Counted from the first letter of the stretch, positions 1-9,320 are shown. The stretch is 64,000 nt of DNA from Arenicola marina (GCA_964019135.1 CAXHSH010001412.1:1-64000), one strand, 5' to 3'. Program-made: numbers and translations. Notes: generated by a model not told the origin, from the letters alone.

Positions 1-434
1 TTGGAGAGAAAGCTAGAGAGAACAAAAATGTTTTTTTTGACATTTTTTCGATGGAAACCAGGCGAAACAAATATAATGTTGCAAAACTAATGTAACAGAT
101 TGCGGATACCGCCCTAGAAACACCCAACCAATGATTGCTCAGGTGTCAGTTACCTTCCAGACACAATCAAGAGTGACACGTAAGCTTCTGTCATATTAAC
201 AGAAGTGTCCAAAATTGCAATTATGCAAACATCTCATAACTGTGAAAACAAGATCGGAGCAAAAAAAGGCAGGATATAAAGGGTTGCATGATGTCTCCTA
301 GCAGACAGAAGTTGTCAGAAACGGAGCCATCCACAAGAATCCCAAGATGAGGTAAGGTTAAACGACAGGTGAGCTTGGATGGCAATGGCAGACAAATTTA
401 ATATGATTCTTCTGAATGGTCTTTGAATGACCAT
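1..434 (+). repeat. Left part of the satellite monomer split by the retrotransposon
   Basis: This stretch aligns without gaps to bases 7373-7806 of the array; base 1 corresponds to about offset 53 of a monomer counted from its GAACC motif. Its first half has B-type bases (CTAATG, CCCTAG, CACCCAAC, GACACG). Its second half has A-type bases (AAGATCGG, GCAGACAG, GAAACGG), so it is a mosaic. It ends at the ACCAT target site, and the same monomer resumes at 6802 beyond the transposon. The array therefore extends to the left of the window. Confidence 0.95.
430..434. repeat. Target-site duplication ACCAT, left copy
   Basis: ACCAT precedes the left LTR and is repeated directly after the right LTR at 6802-6806. 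Uninterrupted monomers carry this word once, in the context GACCATCGTGG. A 5-bp duplication fits a DDE integrase of the BEL/Pao group and fixes the element boundaries. Confidence 0.93.
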
Positions 435-603
435 TGTTCTTACGATGGTATTCACGAAACGACAAACAGTTCTTGAAGCGAAATATACCTCCGAATCGGT
501 TTATTTCTTCAAATCACACGAAGCCGGCCTCGTTACCGGAAATACAACAACACTCCCCATAATTACCGAAAAGAACCTTACATGCTTCCAAAGCAACCGA
601 ACA
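435..603 (-). repeat. 3' LTR of the BEL/Pao element
   Basis: It is 169 bp and is repeated at 6633-6801 with an offset of 6198. On the element strand it begins TGTTCGG and ends AAGAACA, so the termini TGTTC/GAACA form a 5-bp inverted repeat. It differs from the 5' LTR only at 559-560 (AT here, CG at 6757-6758). Such a short LTR is at the small end for the group. The open frame reading rightward through it is a chance frame. Confidence 0.95.
500..505 (-). promoter_or_regulatory. AATAAA polyadenylation signal in the 3' LTR
   Basis: The plus strand reads TTTATT, so AATAAA lies on the element strand in the middle of the LTR. This is the expected place for the signal that ends the genomic transcript. 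The identical copy in the 5' LTR is at 6698-6703. A TATA-like GGTATATTTC lies about 13 bases downstream of it on the element strand, so the promoter assignment within the LTR is uncertain. Confidence 0.6.
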
Positions 604-617
604 TCCTCCCCTTCCTT
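604..617 (-). other. Polypurine tract
   Basis: On the element strand, 14 uninterrupted purines (AAGGAAGGGGAGGA) abut the 3' LTR. This is the standard plus-strand primer of LTR retroelements. Its position directly against the LTR confirms both the orientation of the element and the LTR boundary. Confidence 0.9.
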
Positions 618-827
618 GATGTGACGATATCAACACGCTAGTAGGTCGAACTTAAACTAGCCCACTTAATACTGTTTTACACGGACAGGACGTTTTAATC
701 CACGGACGTAATGTAAAACCGCTTCATAATGTGTTCTAGTGTTACATCAATAGCTATTAATGTTTATTTACTTAAAACGCTAATAATCCGGTTAATATTC
801 ATCGTCAAAACAAACGTTATGGTGCGT
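618..827 (-). other. 3' untranslated segment of the retrotransposon
   Basis: About 210 AT-rich bases lie between the integrase stop codon and the polypurine tract. I see no open frame of note, no envelope remnant and no internal repeat. Confidence 0.7.
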
Positions 828-3047
828 TCAAAGATCCACCAGTAGACACAGTTTAACTATGGGTCGACGCATGATACTGCCTCTGACTTTGACGTCAGCG
901 ACGCGAACGCGCCCATCACGTCCAGGATAGGTCGCGACGACACGTCCCAGCGGCCACTGACCACGCGGAGTATCAGGCGATACAACGATCACGAGATCGC
1001 CAGTCTGTAGATCCCTGCTATCGCGCGCCCACTTCTTTCTTGCGTTCAGGCTAGGTAGCCACTCGGAAAGCCACCTGTGCCAGAAATGGCGCACTAGCTC
1101 CTGTACCCGCCTCCAGCGTTTTCTTGGGTTGAACGCTACTCTGTCCACAGCTTCAGGTGCAAATCTGCCGCCAGCCTGACCGTGTAGAAAATGGTTGGGT
1201 GTTAGGGGCACACAGTCAGCTGGGTTTGCCGACTGATATGTTAACGGTCGAGAGTTAATCAATCCCTCTGCCCCCACCACGGCACTAAGCAGCTCTTCAT
1301 CCGTCACGTCTGCGGATCCCAGGATGGCGTAGATGGCCTTCTTCGCTGCCTTAATCATAATCTCATGCACGCCGTTAAAATGGGGGGCCGCAGGCGGATT
1401 GAAATTCCACTTCACCCCGTCGCTGGCCGACCTCTCCTGTATTTGCCTTTTGTCCAGAGCCGCCAGCCCCTCCAGTTCGTTAGCGGCACCAACGAAGTTT
1501 GTCCCGTTGTCCGATAAAACTTCAGTTGGCATACCGCGTCGCGAAGCCATGCGGAAAAAGGCGTTTAGGAAAGACTCGGTATCAAGCCCATTGGCAACTT
1601 CCAGGTGGACCGCTCGGGTGGCAAGACACGTGAACAAGCACAGGTATCTCTTTTGTCGGGTCTTGCCTCTCCCCTGTTTTGTGAAGAATGGCCCGGCGAA
1701 GTCCATTGAAGTCTGGCTAAACGCACGCAATGACACACGCGTGCGCAGTTCCGGTAATGGGGCCATTTGCTGGGCCGCGGGGGCGGCTTTCCTCCGTTTA
1801 CATTCAGAACATTCCCTTTCCCACTCCCTTATCGCCTCTCTTGCCGAGACGACCCAGTAGCGTGCTGACAACTGCGCCAGCACCTGGTTTGTTCCGCCAT
1901 GCAGGCAGTGTTCATGCATGTCTTTTATTACCAGCTTGGTAATCCGATGATGGCGAGGTAAGATTATGGGGTGGCGTGCTTCCCACGGCAGACACTCCGC
2001 GAACTCAAGTCTGCCAGTGCATCTCAGTACCCCTTCCTCGTCCATTGCTGGCTTCAATGAAGGAAGTTTGGATCCGCTCGGTAACTCTTTTCCAGCATGT
2101 ATTGCTCGTAGCTCCTCTTCGAACACTTCCCGTTGTGCGAGCCGGAAGTAATACGTTTCGGCGCTAGTTATTTCATCGGGCGTGGTCGGTCCCGCTTGGC
2201 GTAGGCCACTGGGTAAGCGACAGTTTTCCACGAAGCGACGCACCTTGGCATGGACCCTCGTAAGCATAGTCCAACTTGAGTATCGCTCCGGAGTCAATCG
2301 ATTCTCAAGGATATTGGTGACGAATGTTTGTGGCCGAACCTGGGTCATCCCGTGTGTTTTGGCACTAACCCTCAAGGTTGTGTCGATCTTGCTCTCGGGC
2401 CACTCGTTCTCCTCTTGCCCAAGAAACGATGGCCCGTTCCACCATTTGCTCTCTGTCGCAAGCGTAGATACTGTCGTTCCCCTGGTCAGCGCATCGGCCG
2501 GGTTTTGCTTGGAAGGAACATGTCTCCACTGAGCCGGGCTGGTTTTACCTTGGATTTCGCCGACCCGATTCGCTACAAACGGTTTAAATTGCCGGCTCCG
2601 ACCCCGGATCCAATACAGCACATCCATGCTGTCAGACCAGAATGTCCATGAATGGGTTGGTATACGTAGCGCCTTGCCGGCCGTCTCAGCTAGTCGCAAA
2701 CCAACGACAGCAGCCATCAACTCCAGACGAGGGATAGTGACGGCTTGCAGCGGAGCCACACGGCACTTCGAGGCAACAAGACGACAAGTAGCTTCCCTAT
2801 CGGCGTTGGTGTGTCTCACATAAGCGACGGCTCCGTAAGCGGCAGTGGAGGCGTCCACGAATACGTGCAGCCCAGTGTCCTTCGGTTCTCCAGGTAGCCG
2901 GAGACAACGAGGAATGCGTATGTTTTGCAGATCGTTAAGCTCACCAAACCACTGTCTTGCTTTTGTTACTGTCACTTCATCTAATGGATCGTCCCAGTCC
3001 AGGCCAGCTGCCCACATTTCCTGCAGAAGGACTTTTGCACGAACGGT
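828..3047 (-). CDS. pol: RNase H-integrase part of the BEL/Pao Pol polyprotein
   Basis: This frame is open from just after the UAG at 3048-3050 to the stop at 828-830. It is in the same frame as the gag-RT part, so it is the downstream part of one polyprotein. The first AUG is at 3017, ten codons in, and need not be a real start. Counting from that Met (729 residues), RNase H comes first, with candidate catalytic residues D55 (in VDAST), E99 (in RLELMA), D129 (in WSDS) and D175 (in NPADALTRG). The integrase zinc module follows with H368, H373, C403 and C406. The catalytic core has D439 (SMDFAGP), D503 (LSDNGTNF) and a likely E552 in the HFNGVHEIM segment. The C-terminal basic domain (about 660-720) contains GDLVIVV. 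In the family, RNase H removes genomic RNA and integrase joins the cDNA to host DNA. No internal stop or frameshift is visible. Without readthrough of the UAG it would not be made. Confidence 0.93.
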   Translation of the reverse strand, partial: TVRAKVLLQEMWAAGLDWDDPLDEVTVTKARQWFGELNDLQNIRIPRCLRLPGEPKDTGLHVFVDASTAAYGAVAYVRHTNADREATCRLVASKCRVAPLQAVTIPRLELMAAVVGLRLAETAGKALRIPTHSWTFWSDSMDVLYWIRGRSRQFKPFVANRVGEIQGKTSPAQWRHVPSKQNPADALTRGTTVSTLATESKWWNGPSFLGQEENEWPESKIDTTLRVSAKTHGMTQVRPQTFVTNILENRLTPERYSSWTMLTRVHAKVRRFVENCRLPSGLRQAGPTTPDEITSAETYYFRLAQREVFEEELRAIHAGKELPSGSKLPSLKPAMDEEGVLRCTGRLEFAECLPWEARHPIILPRHHRITKLVIKDMHEHCLHGGTNQVLAQLSARYWVVSAREAIREWERECSECKRRKAAPAAQQMAPLPELRTRVSLRAFSQTSMDFAGPFFTKQGRGKTRQKRYLCLFTCLATRAVHLEVANGLDTESFLNAFFRMASRRGMPTEVLSDNGTNFVGAANELEGLAALDKRQIQERSASDGVKWNFNPPAAPHFNGVHEIMIKAAKKAIYAILGSADVTDEELLSAVVGAEGLINSRPLTYQSANPADCVPLTPNHFLHGQAGGRFAPEAVDRVAFNPRKRWRRVQELVRHFWHRWLSEWLPSLNARKKWARDSRDLQTGDLVIVVSPDTPRGQWPLGRVVATYPGRDGRVRVADVKVRGSIMRRPIVKLCLLVDL

Positions 3048-3050
3048 CTA
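3048..3050 (-). other. In-frame UAG between RT and RNase H
   Basis: The element strand reads ...CTG ACG CCG TAG ACC GTT CGT..., and the frame is unbroken on both sides. The codon falls in the conserved connection between the RT and RNase H regions. Related elements read through this region as ordinary coding sequence, so the simplest view is a nonsense mutation. Programmed readthrough is less likely because such sites usually separate gag from pol. Confidence 0.85.
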
Positions 3051-6000
3051 CGGCGTCAGAAACCCCAAAGGGTCAAATAATGTTGCTATCCTCTTCAGGA
3101 ATTCGCGTTTTGTATATGTCAAATCGTGTGGAGATTGGTTGAAGCGAAATAGGAACTCGTCTTCCATGGGTGACCACATGACTCCGAGGGTTTTGACGGC
3201 AGGGATCTCACCCCGATCGAGATCCACCTCTTTCGCGCAGTCTGAGTGAGGGATGTGTTCCAATACGTCAGGCGCGTTAGAAAGCCACTTTCTGGCGTGC
3301 ATTCCAGCCGCGTTCCATAGACTTGTTGTTTGATTATAAAAGTCGATGCCTTTCTCCAAGTCTGCGACCGAGTCCATGGTGTCGTCCATGTAAGTGCTGT
3401 TAATGATGGCGTCAGCGCCGACAGGCCACTCCGCTTGGTGCTGGCGGGCGTGCTCCTGGACTACAAACTGGGCCTGAAATGGCGACGAGTTGACTCCAAA
3501 CACAACCCGTTCGAATTCGTATACATCCGGTTCGTTGTCCGTTTTTAGATCGTGCCACAAGAATCGATGGTATGGGCGATCTGCAGTTTTCAGTTTTATC
3601 TGTAGGTACATCTCCTTGACATCACTCATCAGAGCAACGGGGTCGCGCCGGAAACGAAGGAGAACATCCACCAAGTCGTTTTGTAACTTGGGTCCTTGTT
3701 CGACGACATCATTGAGTGAGATTCCTTCGCACTCGGCTGACGCATCGAACACGATCCTTGTCTTTGTCGTTTCCTTGTCCGGTCTTAGGACTGGAAAGTG
3801 GGGCAGATACCACACCTCATCAGGTTTCTGTTCATTAGGGGAAACTTTGCGAATGTACCCCTTGTCCTGATAATCCTGTAACACCCCTGCGTATGCCTCA
3901 CCAACCTTTGGGCATTTCAACAGGCGTTTTTCAGTATTTTGCAGTCTGCGCAATGCCATAGTGTAGTTGTCCGGTAGTTTGGGTCTATCGACTTTCCACG
4001 GCGTAGCAACCTGGTAATGGCCATCCCGAAACACTAGAGACTTTGACACGATGTCCATAGCGGCCTTGTCTCCCGGTTTGACAATTTGAGTACCTTGGAC
4101 ATCTTCAAGTTCCCAAAAGCGACGAACAAGTGCTTCAAGGTTGTTCGAATCCTTCACGAAAAAGGCGAAGTTTGCCTGAGGGCTACGCGTCGCCATCTCG
4201 GTGTTACCGACGCAGGTCCATCCCAGTGGCGTCAGTCGAGCGATAGGCTCTCCAGGAAGTCCGCGTATGTCCTTTAATGAATACAGAAGATCAGATTGAT
4301 CCACACCGATCAACAGGTCGACGATGGGTCGTGGCCCAACCTTTGGGAAGCTAATTCCTGCCAGATGCGTCCACTTGTGCTTTGCTTCATTCCAGTTCAC
4401 CACCTGCATGTCTCCCGTCACACGTTCTGTGGTATACGCTGACGCTTCCTTATGCAGATCGCCGTGGACACTTTGAATTGTGAAATCAACAACAGCTGTG
4501 TCAAAACGCTCTTGATTGCCATTCAGGACGTTTACAGTTAGTTCTTGGTGGGTTCCGTCCAGACCTAGTTCCGCAGCTATGTCGCTGTTCAAATAGCTCT
4601 TGCTACTTGCCTCGTCCAATAGAGCATTCACCTTCAATTTCCGCCGTCCGTTGGACAGATAGACAGGCACTGTCCTTAGGGCGACAAACTCTGTAGACTT
4701 TGTATGCTCAGTCAACATGGTTCTCGGGCTTCGCTCCCCTTCCATGGTGAGGTTACCATGGGAACTTGCTTTCGTGTTTCTACCATTTACTGACCTCACT
4801 GAATCCCTGTCTCTTACCTCGGCTTCACGTGGACGGTCTGATTGAGGGATCACTCGATCCTTGTGCAGCAGACGATGATGGGATAATTCGCATCCATTTA
4901 GACCGCATGTTCGACCCCTAATGCACGCTTGGCCTTGATGACCATCTCCGAGGCACCTAAAGCAAAGTCTGTGTTCCTTGGCCACATTCCAACGGAGTTG
5001 TATTGACATGGCCCGGAAGCGGCTACAAGCCCACATGCCATGGCGAGACTGACACAGGTGGCACTTCGACTGCGGCTTCATAGCACCCTTGGTCTCGTCT
5101 TGGGTCAGGAACGTCCGCCCAGTTGAAGCGGTCTTCTCTTTTCTTCCCCAGTCCTTGTTGATTCCACATATAGTTTCTGATGCAGTTGTGAGGAACTCGG
5201 CTTCTCTGTCAATGAAGTCTCTTAAGACTAGCACGGTTTCCTCGCGATTACTTTCACAAATCCACTGTTTGTACTTGGCGAGCAGCGATTTGCTCAACTT
5301 GCGCTGGATAGCTATATATAAGGATCCGTTCCCTAGCTCGGCTTCATGAAGGTTGACAACGACCATATCTAACAATTCTGCCAAGCGCTCCAAATCCTTT
5401 TCGCAGTTGTCTCTAACAGGCTTGAACTGATCTAACTCTTCGAGGCGCAGAGTTAGTGCCCGTTGCTTTCCGCCATACTTCCTCTCTAGCCGAGCCTTGG
5501 CCACCTCATAAGCTTGTGCCGAGAAGCCCAAGCTTTCCACCACCTTTAACGCTTCACCTTGCAAGCTCTCTCGCAGGCGCAGCAGTTTGTACTCCGGCAC
5601 TATTCTGGCGCTGTCGACACATGCATCAAAGGCTGATCGCCAGGCTTCGTAAGCTCTCTTGTCCCCAGAGAACTTGGGCAAACTCACCCTGGGAAGGAGT
5701 GCTGAGGGATCTGCATTCACGCCACTACAACTGTTTCCTGCTTGTCCCAAACCCACAGGGTAATTTTCATTGGGTAATAATTGCTGGGACCCCACTATTG
5801 TTCCATGGCGATGACCCTCTGGTTCAAGACTTCCAGACTGCTGGTATGACTGCATATTTGCCGCTGACACGCTTCTAATTGGACTTGCCTGAGGCTGGGT
5901 GCTGAGAGGCTGATGTACATGTGAGGCAGTGGATAGCATTGCAGGCAGCATAAATGGCGTCGATGTAATAACCCGGTGATTAGCTGGTTGGGCCTGAGTT

Positions 6001-6497
6001 GCAGCCACATACTCTGATAACTCGTGTGATGCATGCGATGAATGCTGTTCACCTGGGTGGGTTGCAACGTGGGTCTGGTTAATTGCGTTATGATGTGGTG
6101 ATACAAATGGCTGCTGTGGTCCTTTCATCTCTCGTATATGAATCTGACATTCTTCAAAAGTTCTTTCAATTTGAGACGCAATGCGTTCAAGTTCAGCCTC
6201 CCGTTGGCTGATTTCATGTCGGAATTGTTCTGACAGTTGTCTTGGAGTGCTTTGCTGTTCTGGCACCGGCTGCACGGTTGGCGGCCGGCGAGGTGCCTGA
6301 GACCGAGTTTGCGGATAACAGTCCTGTAAATGCTGTTGCACCATTAGACTATAATCACTGAATCTTTCTTCAATATCTTCGAGTTCGCGTCCTACCAGTC
6401 GGACGTTCCTGTTATCGCCGATGCCCTCATAGAATTCTTCTAACTGTTCACAGGCAAATATCACTCCAAATTTGAATTTATCTCTTTTTGGCCGCAT
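3048..6497 (-). CDS. gag-pol: Gag-protease-reverse transcriptase part of the BEL/Pao polyprotein
   Basis: It has 1149 residues in one frame. About 80-120 is a Glu/Arg-rich helical, possibly coiled-coil segment. About 130-260 is a Gln/Ser/His/Pro-rich linker. About 270-440 is the capsid-like region, starting near LPKFSGDKRAYEAW. The nucleocapsid knuckles are C479-C482-H486-C491 (CX2CX3HX4C) and C512-C515-H520-C525 (CX2CX4HX4C), followed by a C531/C536/H540/H541 cluster. The aspartic protease has D628 in NALLDEASS, a DEA variant where many retropepsins have D-S/T-G, and a later DLLIGVD at 727-733. RT carries IVFDAS (915-920), a metal-binding D959 in LMSDVKEMYL, GVNSSPF (1001-1007) and YMDD (1036-1039, bases 3381-3392). 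The Met at 6497 is in a weak start context and lacks the usual N-terminus. The likelier original start is the AUG at 6583 in another frame. Confidence 0.93.
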   Translation of the reverse strand: MRPKRDKFKFGVIFACEQLEEFYEGIGDNRNVRLVGRELEDIEERFSDYSLMVQQHLQDCYPQTRSQAPRRPPTVQPVPEQQSTPRQLSEQFRHEISQREAELERIASQIERTFEECQIHIREMKGPQQPFVSPHHNAINQTHVATHPGEQHSSHASHELSEYVAATQAQPANHRVITSTPFMLPAMLSTASHVHQPLSTQPQASPIRSVSAANMQSYQQSGSLEPEGHRHGTIVGSQQLLPNENYPVGLGQAGNSCSGVNADPSALLPRVSLPKFSGDKRAYEAWRSAFDACVDSARIVPEYKLLRLRESLQGEALKVVESLGFSAQAYEVAKARLERKYGGKQRALTLRLEELDQFKPVRDNCEKDLERLAELLDMVVVNLHEAELGNGSLYIAIQRKLSKSLLAKYKQWICESNREETVLVLRDFIDREAEFLTTASETICGINKDWGRKEKTASTGRTFLTQDETKGAMKPQSKCHLCQSRHGMWACSRFRAMSIQLRWNVAKEHRLCFRCLGDGHQGQACIRGRTCGLNGCELSHHRLLHKDRVIPQSDRPREAEVRDRDSVRSVNGRNTKASSHGNLTMEGERSPRTMLTEHTKSTEFVALRTVPVYLSNGRRKLKVNALLDEASSKSYLNSDIAAELGLDGTHQELTVNVLNGNQERFDTAVVDFTIQSVHGDLHKEASAYTTERVTGDMQVVNWNEAKHKWTHLAGISFPKVGPRPIVDLLIGVDQSDLLYSLKDIRGLPGEPIARLTPLGWTCVGNTEMATRSPQANFAFFVKDSNNLEALVRRFWELEDVQGTQIVKPGDKAAMDIVSKSLVFRDGHYQVATPWKVDRPKLPDNYTMALRRLQNTEKRLLKCPKVGEAYAGVLQDYQDKGYIRKVSPNEQKPDEVWYLPHFPVLRPDKETTKTRIVFDASAECEGISLNDVVEQGPKLQNDLVDVLLRFRRDPVALMSDVKEMYLQIKLKTADRPYHRFLWHDLKTDNEPDVYEFERVVFGVNSSPFQAQFVVQEHARQHQAEWPVGADAIINSTYMDDTMDSVADLEKGIDFYNQTTSLWNAAGMHARKWLSNAPDVLEHIPHSDCAKEVDLDRGEIPAVKTLGVMWSPMEDEFLFRFNQSPHDLTYTKREFLKRIATLFDPLGFLTP

Positions 6498-6583
6498 CCG
6501 CTTTCCATAGATTGCAGCAACCGCGTGCTGGTGCGAGTGAATACAGCCTTCGCCTTAGCTTTCTGATTTTTCAGCTTTTCCAT
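6461..6583 (-). pseudogene. N-terminal Gag fragment in a shifted frame
   Basis: This is a 40-codon frame starting MEKLKNQKAKAKAVF. Its AUG has A at -3 and G at +4, a good initiation context, and is the first AUG after the primer-binding site. The basic Lys-rich start resembles the N-termini of BEL/Pao Gag proteins. It runs into UGA at 6461-6463 while overlapping the long gag-pol frame, which is offset by one base and has no start of its own upstream before a stop. A single-base indel between about 6461 and 6500 would explain this. A short regulatory upstream frame is the alternative. Confidence 0.6.
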
Positions 6584-6611
6584 GGTTATGTTATATGTAA
6601 GACTCACGGTC

Positions 6612-6629
6612 AACCACGCTCTGCTACCA
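6612..6629 (-). other. Primer-binding site, initiator-Met tRNA-like
   Basis: Three bases inside the 5' LTR the element strand reads TGGTAGCAGAGCGTGGTT. TGG complements the CCA tail, and TAGCAGAG complements the discriminator and acceptor stem typical of metazoan initiator methionine tRNA. The following bases vary between species, so the tRNA identity is probable rather than certain. The leader from 6584 to 6632 holds nothing else I recognise. Confidence 0.75.
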
Positions 6630-6632
6630 AAA

Positions 6633-6801
6633 TGTTCTTACGATGGTATTCACGAAACGACAAACAGTTCTTGAAGCGAAATATACCTCCGAATCGGTTT
6701 ATTTCTTCAAATCACACGAAGCCGGCCTCGTTACCGGAAATACAACAACACTCCCCCGAATTACCGAAAAGAACCTTACATGCTTCCAAAGCAACCGAAC
6801 A
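6633..6801 (-). repeat. 5' LTR of the BEL/Pao element
   Basis: This is the 169-bp partner of 435-603, with CG instead of AT at 6757-6758. It should contain the promoter that drives the element leftward. The AATAAA copy is at 6698-6703. It abuts the ACCAT target duplication at 6802. Confidence 0.95.
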
Positions 6802-6806
6802 ACCAT
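6802..6806. repeat. Target-site duplication ACCAT, right copy
   Basis: It directly follows the 5' LTR terminus and matches 430-434. Removing the element and one copy of ACCAT restores the uninterrupted monomer sequence seen at, for example, 7796-7815. Confidence 0.93.
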
Positions 6807-7320
6807 CGTGGCGAATAAATTACATCGTCGGAATGAGTCAATGTGGCAACGCATCAGCATATATCGTTGAGGAGATTAAGACAAGCTACATTGGCATCAG
6901 AGCAAGTCTGATCAAGTTGTAATGGAAACGGGTAAGGAACTATCCACAGGAATTACAGTGAAAGACATTAATGGAAACTGTTCTTGGTGAAAACCGCGTA
7001 ACGCCAGATGCATACCAGAAATGGAAATAACCAGGACATTAAGACGACTTGTTCTCGCATTATGCATCGGTGGATGACGGATAAGCAAGAATACGTATTT
7101 GAGACGAAGAATAGTTGCACATGACCGGGTTTAAAGAAGGATAAAAAGAATCTATGATTGGTGTCATGATACAAAATACATGAAATTTATCAAGGACAGA
7201 GATCAAGAGCATTTACACAAGAACGGTTTGATTGACGAATATGTGGAAAGACATAGGCGAGAGACATCTAAAGTTCATTGTATGAATGCAGAGTTGCAGA
7301 GTAGAGCCAAAAGTGATTAA
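6807..7320 (+). repeat. Right part of the split satellite monomer
   Basis: This is the continuation of the monomer begun at 1-434. It starts CGTGGCGAATAAATT and ends just before GAACCC at 7321. It carries the CENP-B-like word TGGAAACGGG at 6923-6932. Unlike the HOR blocks, it is followed by intermediate monomers, which suggests a less homogenised edge. Confidence 0.93.
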
Positions 7321-9320
7321 GAACCCGAAAAGCGATCAAGAATGGACAACTAGAGCGCCATAGTTCACCCGTTTGGAGAGAAAGCTAGAGAGAACAAAAA
7401 TGTTTTTTTTGACATTTTTTCGATGGAAACCAGGCAAAACAAATATAATGTTGCAAAACTAATGTAACAGATTGCGGATACCGCCCTAGAAACACCGAAC
7501 CAATGATTGCTCAGGTGTCAGTTACCTTCCAGGCACAATCAAGAGTGACACGTAAGCTTCTGTCATATTAACAGAAGTGTCCAAAATTGCAATTATGCAA
7601 ACATCTCATAACTGTGAAAACAAGATCGGAGCAAAAAAAGGCAGGATATAAAGGGTTGCATGATGTCTCCTAGCAGACAGAAGTTGTCAGAAACGGAGCC
7701 ATCCACAAGAATCCCAAGATGAGGTAAGGTTAAAAGACAGGTGAGCTTGGATGGCAATGGCAGACAAATTTAATATGATTCTTCTGAATGGTCTTTGAAT
7801 GACCATCGTGGCGAATAAATTACATCGTCGGAATGAGTCAATGTGGCAACGCATCAGCATATATCGTTGAGGAGATTAAGACAAGCTACATTGGCATCAG
7901 AGCAAGTCTGATCAAGTTGTAATGGAAACGGGTAAGAAACTATCCACAGGAATTACAGTGAAAGACATTAATGGAAACTGTACTTGGTGAAAACCGCGTA
8001 ACGCCAGAAGCATACCAGAAATGGAAATAACCAGGACATTGAGACGACTTGTTCTCGCATTATGCATCGGTGGATGACGGATAAGCAAGAATACGTATTT
8101 GAGACGAAGAATAGTTGCACATGACCGGGTTTAAAGAAGGATAAAAAGAATTTATGATTGGTGTCATGATACAAAATACATGAAATTTATCAAGGACAGA
8201 GATCAAGAGCATTTACACAAGAACGGTTTGATTGACGAATATGTGGAAAGACATAGGCGAGAGACATCTAAAGTTCATTGTATGAATGCAGAGTTGCAGA
8301 GTAGAGCCAAAAGTGATTAAGAACCCGAAAAGCGATCAAGAATGGACAACTAGAGCGCCATAGTTCACCCGTTTGGAGAGAAAGCTAGAGAGAACAAAAA
8401 TGTTTTTTTTGACATTTTTTCGATGGAAACCAGGCGAAACAAATATAATGTTGCAAAACTAATGTAACAGATTGCGGATACCGCCCTAGAAACACCGAAC
8501 CAATGATTGCTCAGGTGTCAGTTACCTTCCAGGCACAATCAAGAGTGACACGTAAGCTTCTGTCATATTAACAGAAGTGTCCAAAATTGCAATTATGCAA
8601 ACATCTCATAACTGTGAAAACAAGATCGGAGCAAAAAAAGGCAGGATATAAAGGGTTGCATGATGTCTCCTAGCAGACAGAAGTTGTCAGAAACGGAGCC
8701 ATCCACAAGAATCCCAAGATGAGGTAAGGTTAAAAGACAGGTGAGCTTGGATGGCAATGGCAGACAAATTTAATATGATTCTTCTGAATGGTCTTTGAAT
8801 GACCATCGTGGCGAATAAATTACATCGTCGGAATGAGTCAATGTGGCAACGCATCAGCATATATCGTTGAGGAGATTAAGACAAGCTACATTGGCATCAG
8901 AGCAAGTCTGATCAAGTTGTAATGGAAACGGGTAAGAAACTATCCACAGGAATTACAGTGAAAGACATTAATGGAAACTGTACTTGGTGAAAACCGCGTA
9001 ACGCCAGAAGCATACCAGAAATGGAAATAACCAGGACATTGAGACGACTTGTTCTCGCATTATGCATCGGTGGATGACGGATAAGCAAGAATACGTATTT
9101 GAGACGAAGAATAGTTGCACATGACCGGGTTTAAAGAAGGATAAAAAGAATTTATGATTGGTGTCATGATACAAAATACATGAAATTTATCAAGGACAGA
9201 GATCAAGAGCATTTACACAAGAACGGTTTGATTGACGAATATGTGGAAAGACATAGGCGAGAGACGTCTAAAGTTCATTGTATGAATGCAGCGTTGCAGA
9301 GTAGAGCCAAAAGTGATTAA
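7321..9320 (+). repeat. Two near-identical intermediate-type monomers
   Basis: Monomers 7321-8320 and 8321-9320 share unusual bases (CCAGGCACAATC, GAACTATCC preceded by GGTAAGAAAC, TTTATGATTGG). They differ at only a few sites, such as CAGGCAAAAC against CAGGCGAAAC and GAGTTGCAG against GCGTTGCAG. They mix B-type bases in the first half with A-type bases later. This looks like a recent single-monomer duplication. Confidence 0.88.

Larger units (their letters stand above)
435..6801 (-). mobile_element. BEL/Pao LTR retrotransposon, near-complete, two coding breaks
   Basis: The element is 6367 bp and transcribed right to left. In its own direction it has: 5' LTR (6633-6801), primer-binding site (6612-6629), Gag, aspartic protease and RT (3048-6497), RNase H and integrase (828-3047), polypurine tract (604-617) and 3' LTR (435-603). 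The domain order protease-RT-RNase H-integrase, two CCHC knuckles plus a third Cys/His cluster in Gag, YMDD in RT, and a basic integrase C-terminus ending in a GDLVIV-type segment together fit BEL/Pao rather than Ty3 or Copia. No envelope frame is present. The two LTRs differ at 2 of 169 positions, both adjacent, which indicates a recent insertion. An in-frame UAG at 3048-3050 and an apparent frame change near 6461-6497 suggest that this copy is not autonomous as sequenced. Confidence 0.95.

Noticed and set aside
427-624. Plus-strand open frame across the left LTR, and its counterpart at 6643-6870
   Set aside because: Both read through the LTR against the direction of the element. They are open because the LTR repeats, and they end in unrelated flanks.
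618-827. Possible envelope gene downstream of integrase
   Set aside because: Only about 210 bases lie before the polypurine tract, and no long frame is present.
1333-5878. Several plus-strand open frames inside the retrotransposon
   Set aside because: They lie antisense to well-supported pol and gag domains and show no motif of their own.
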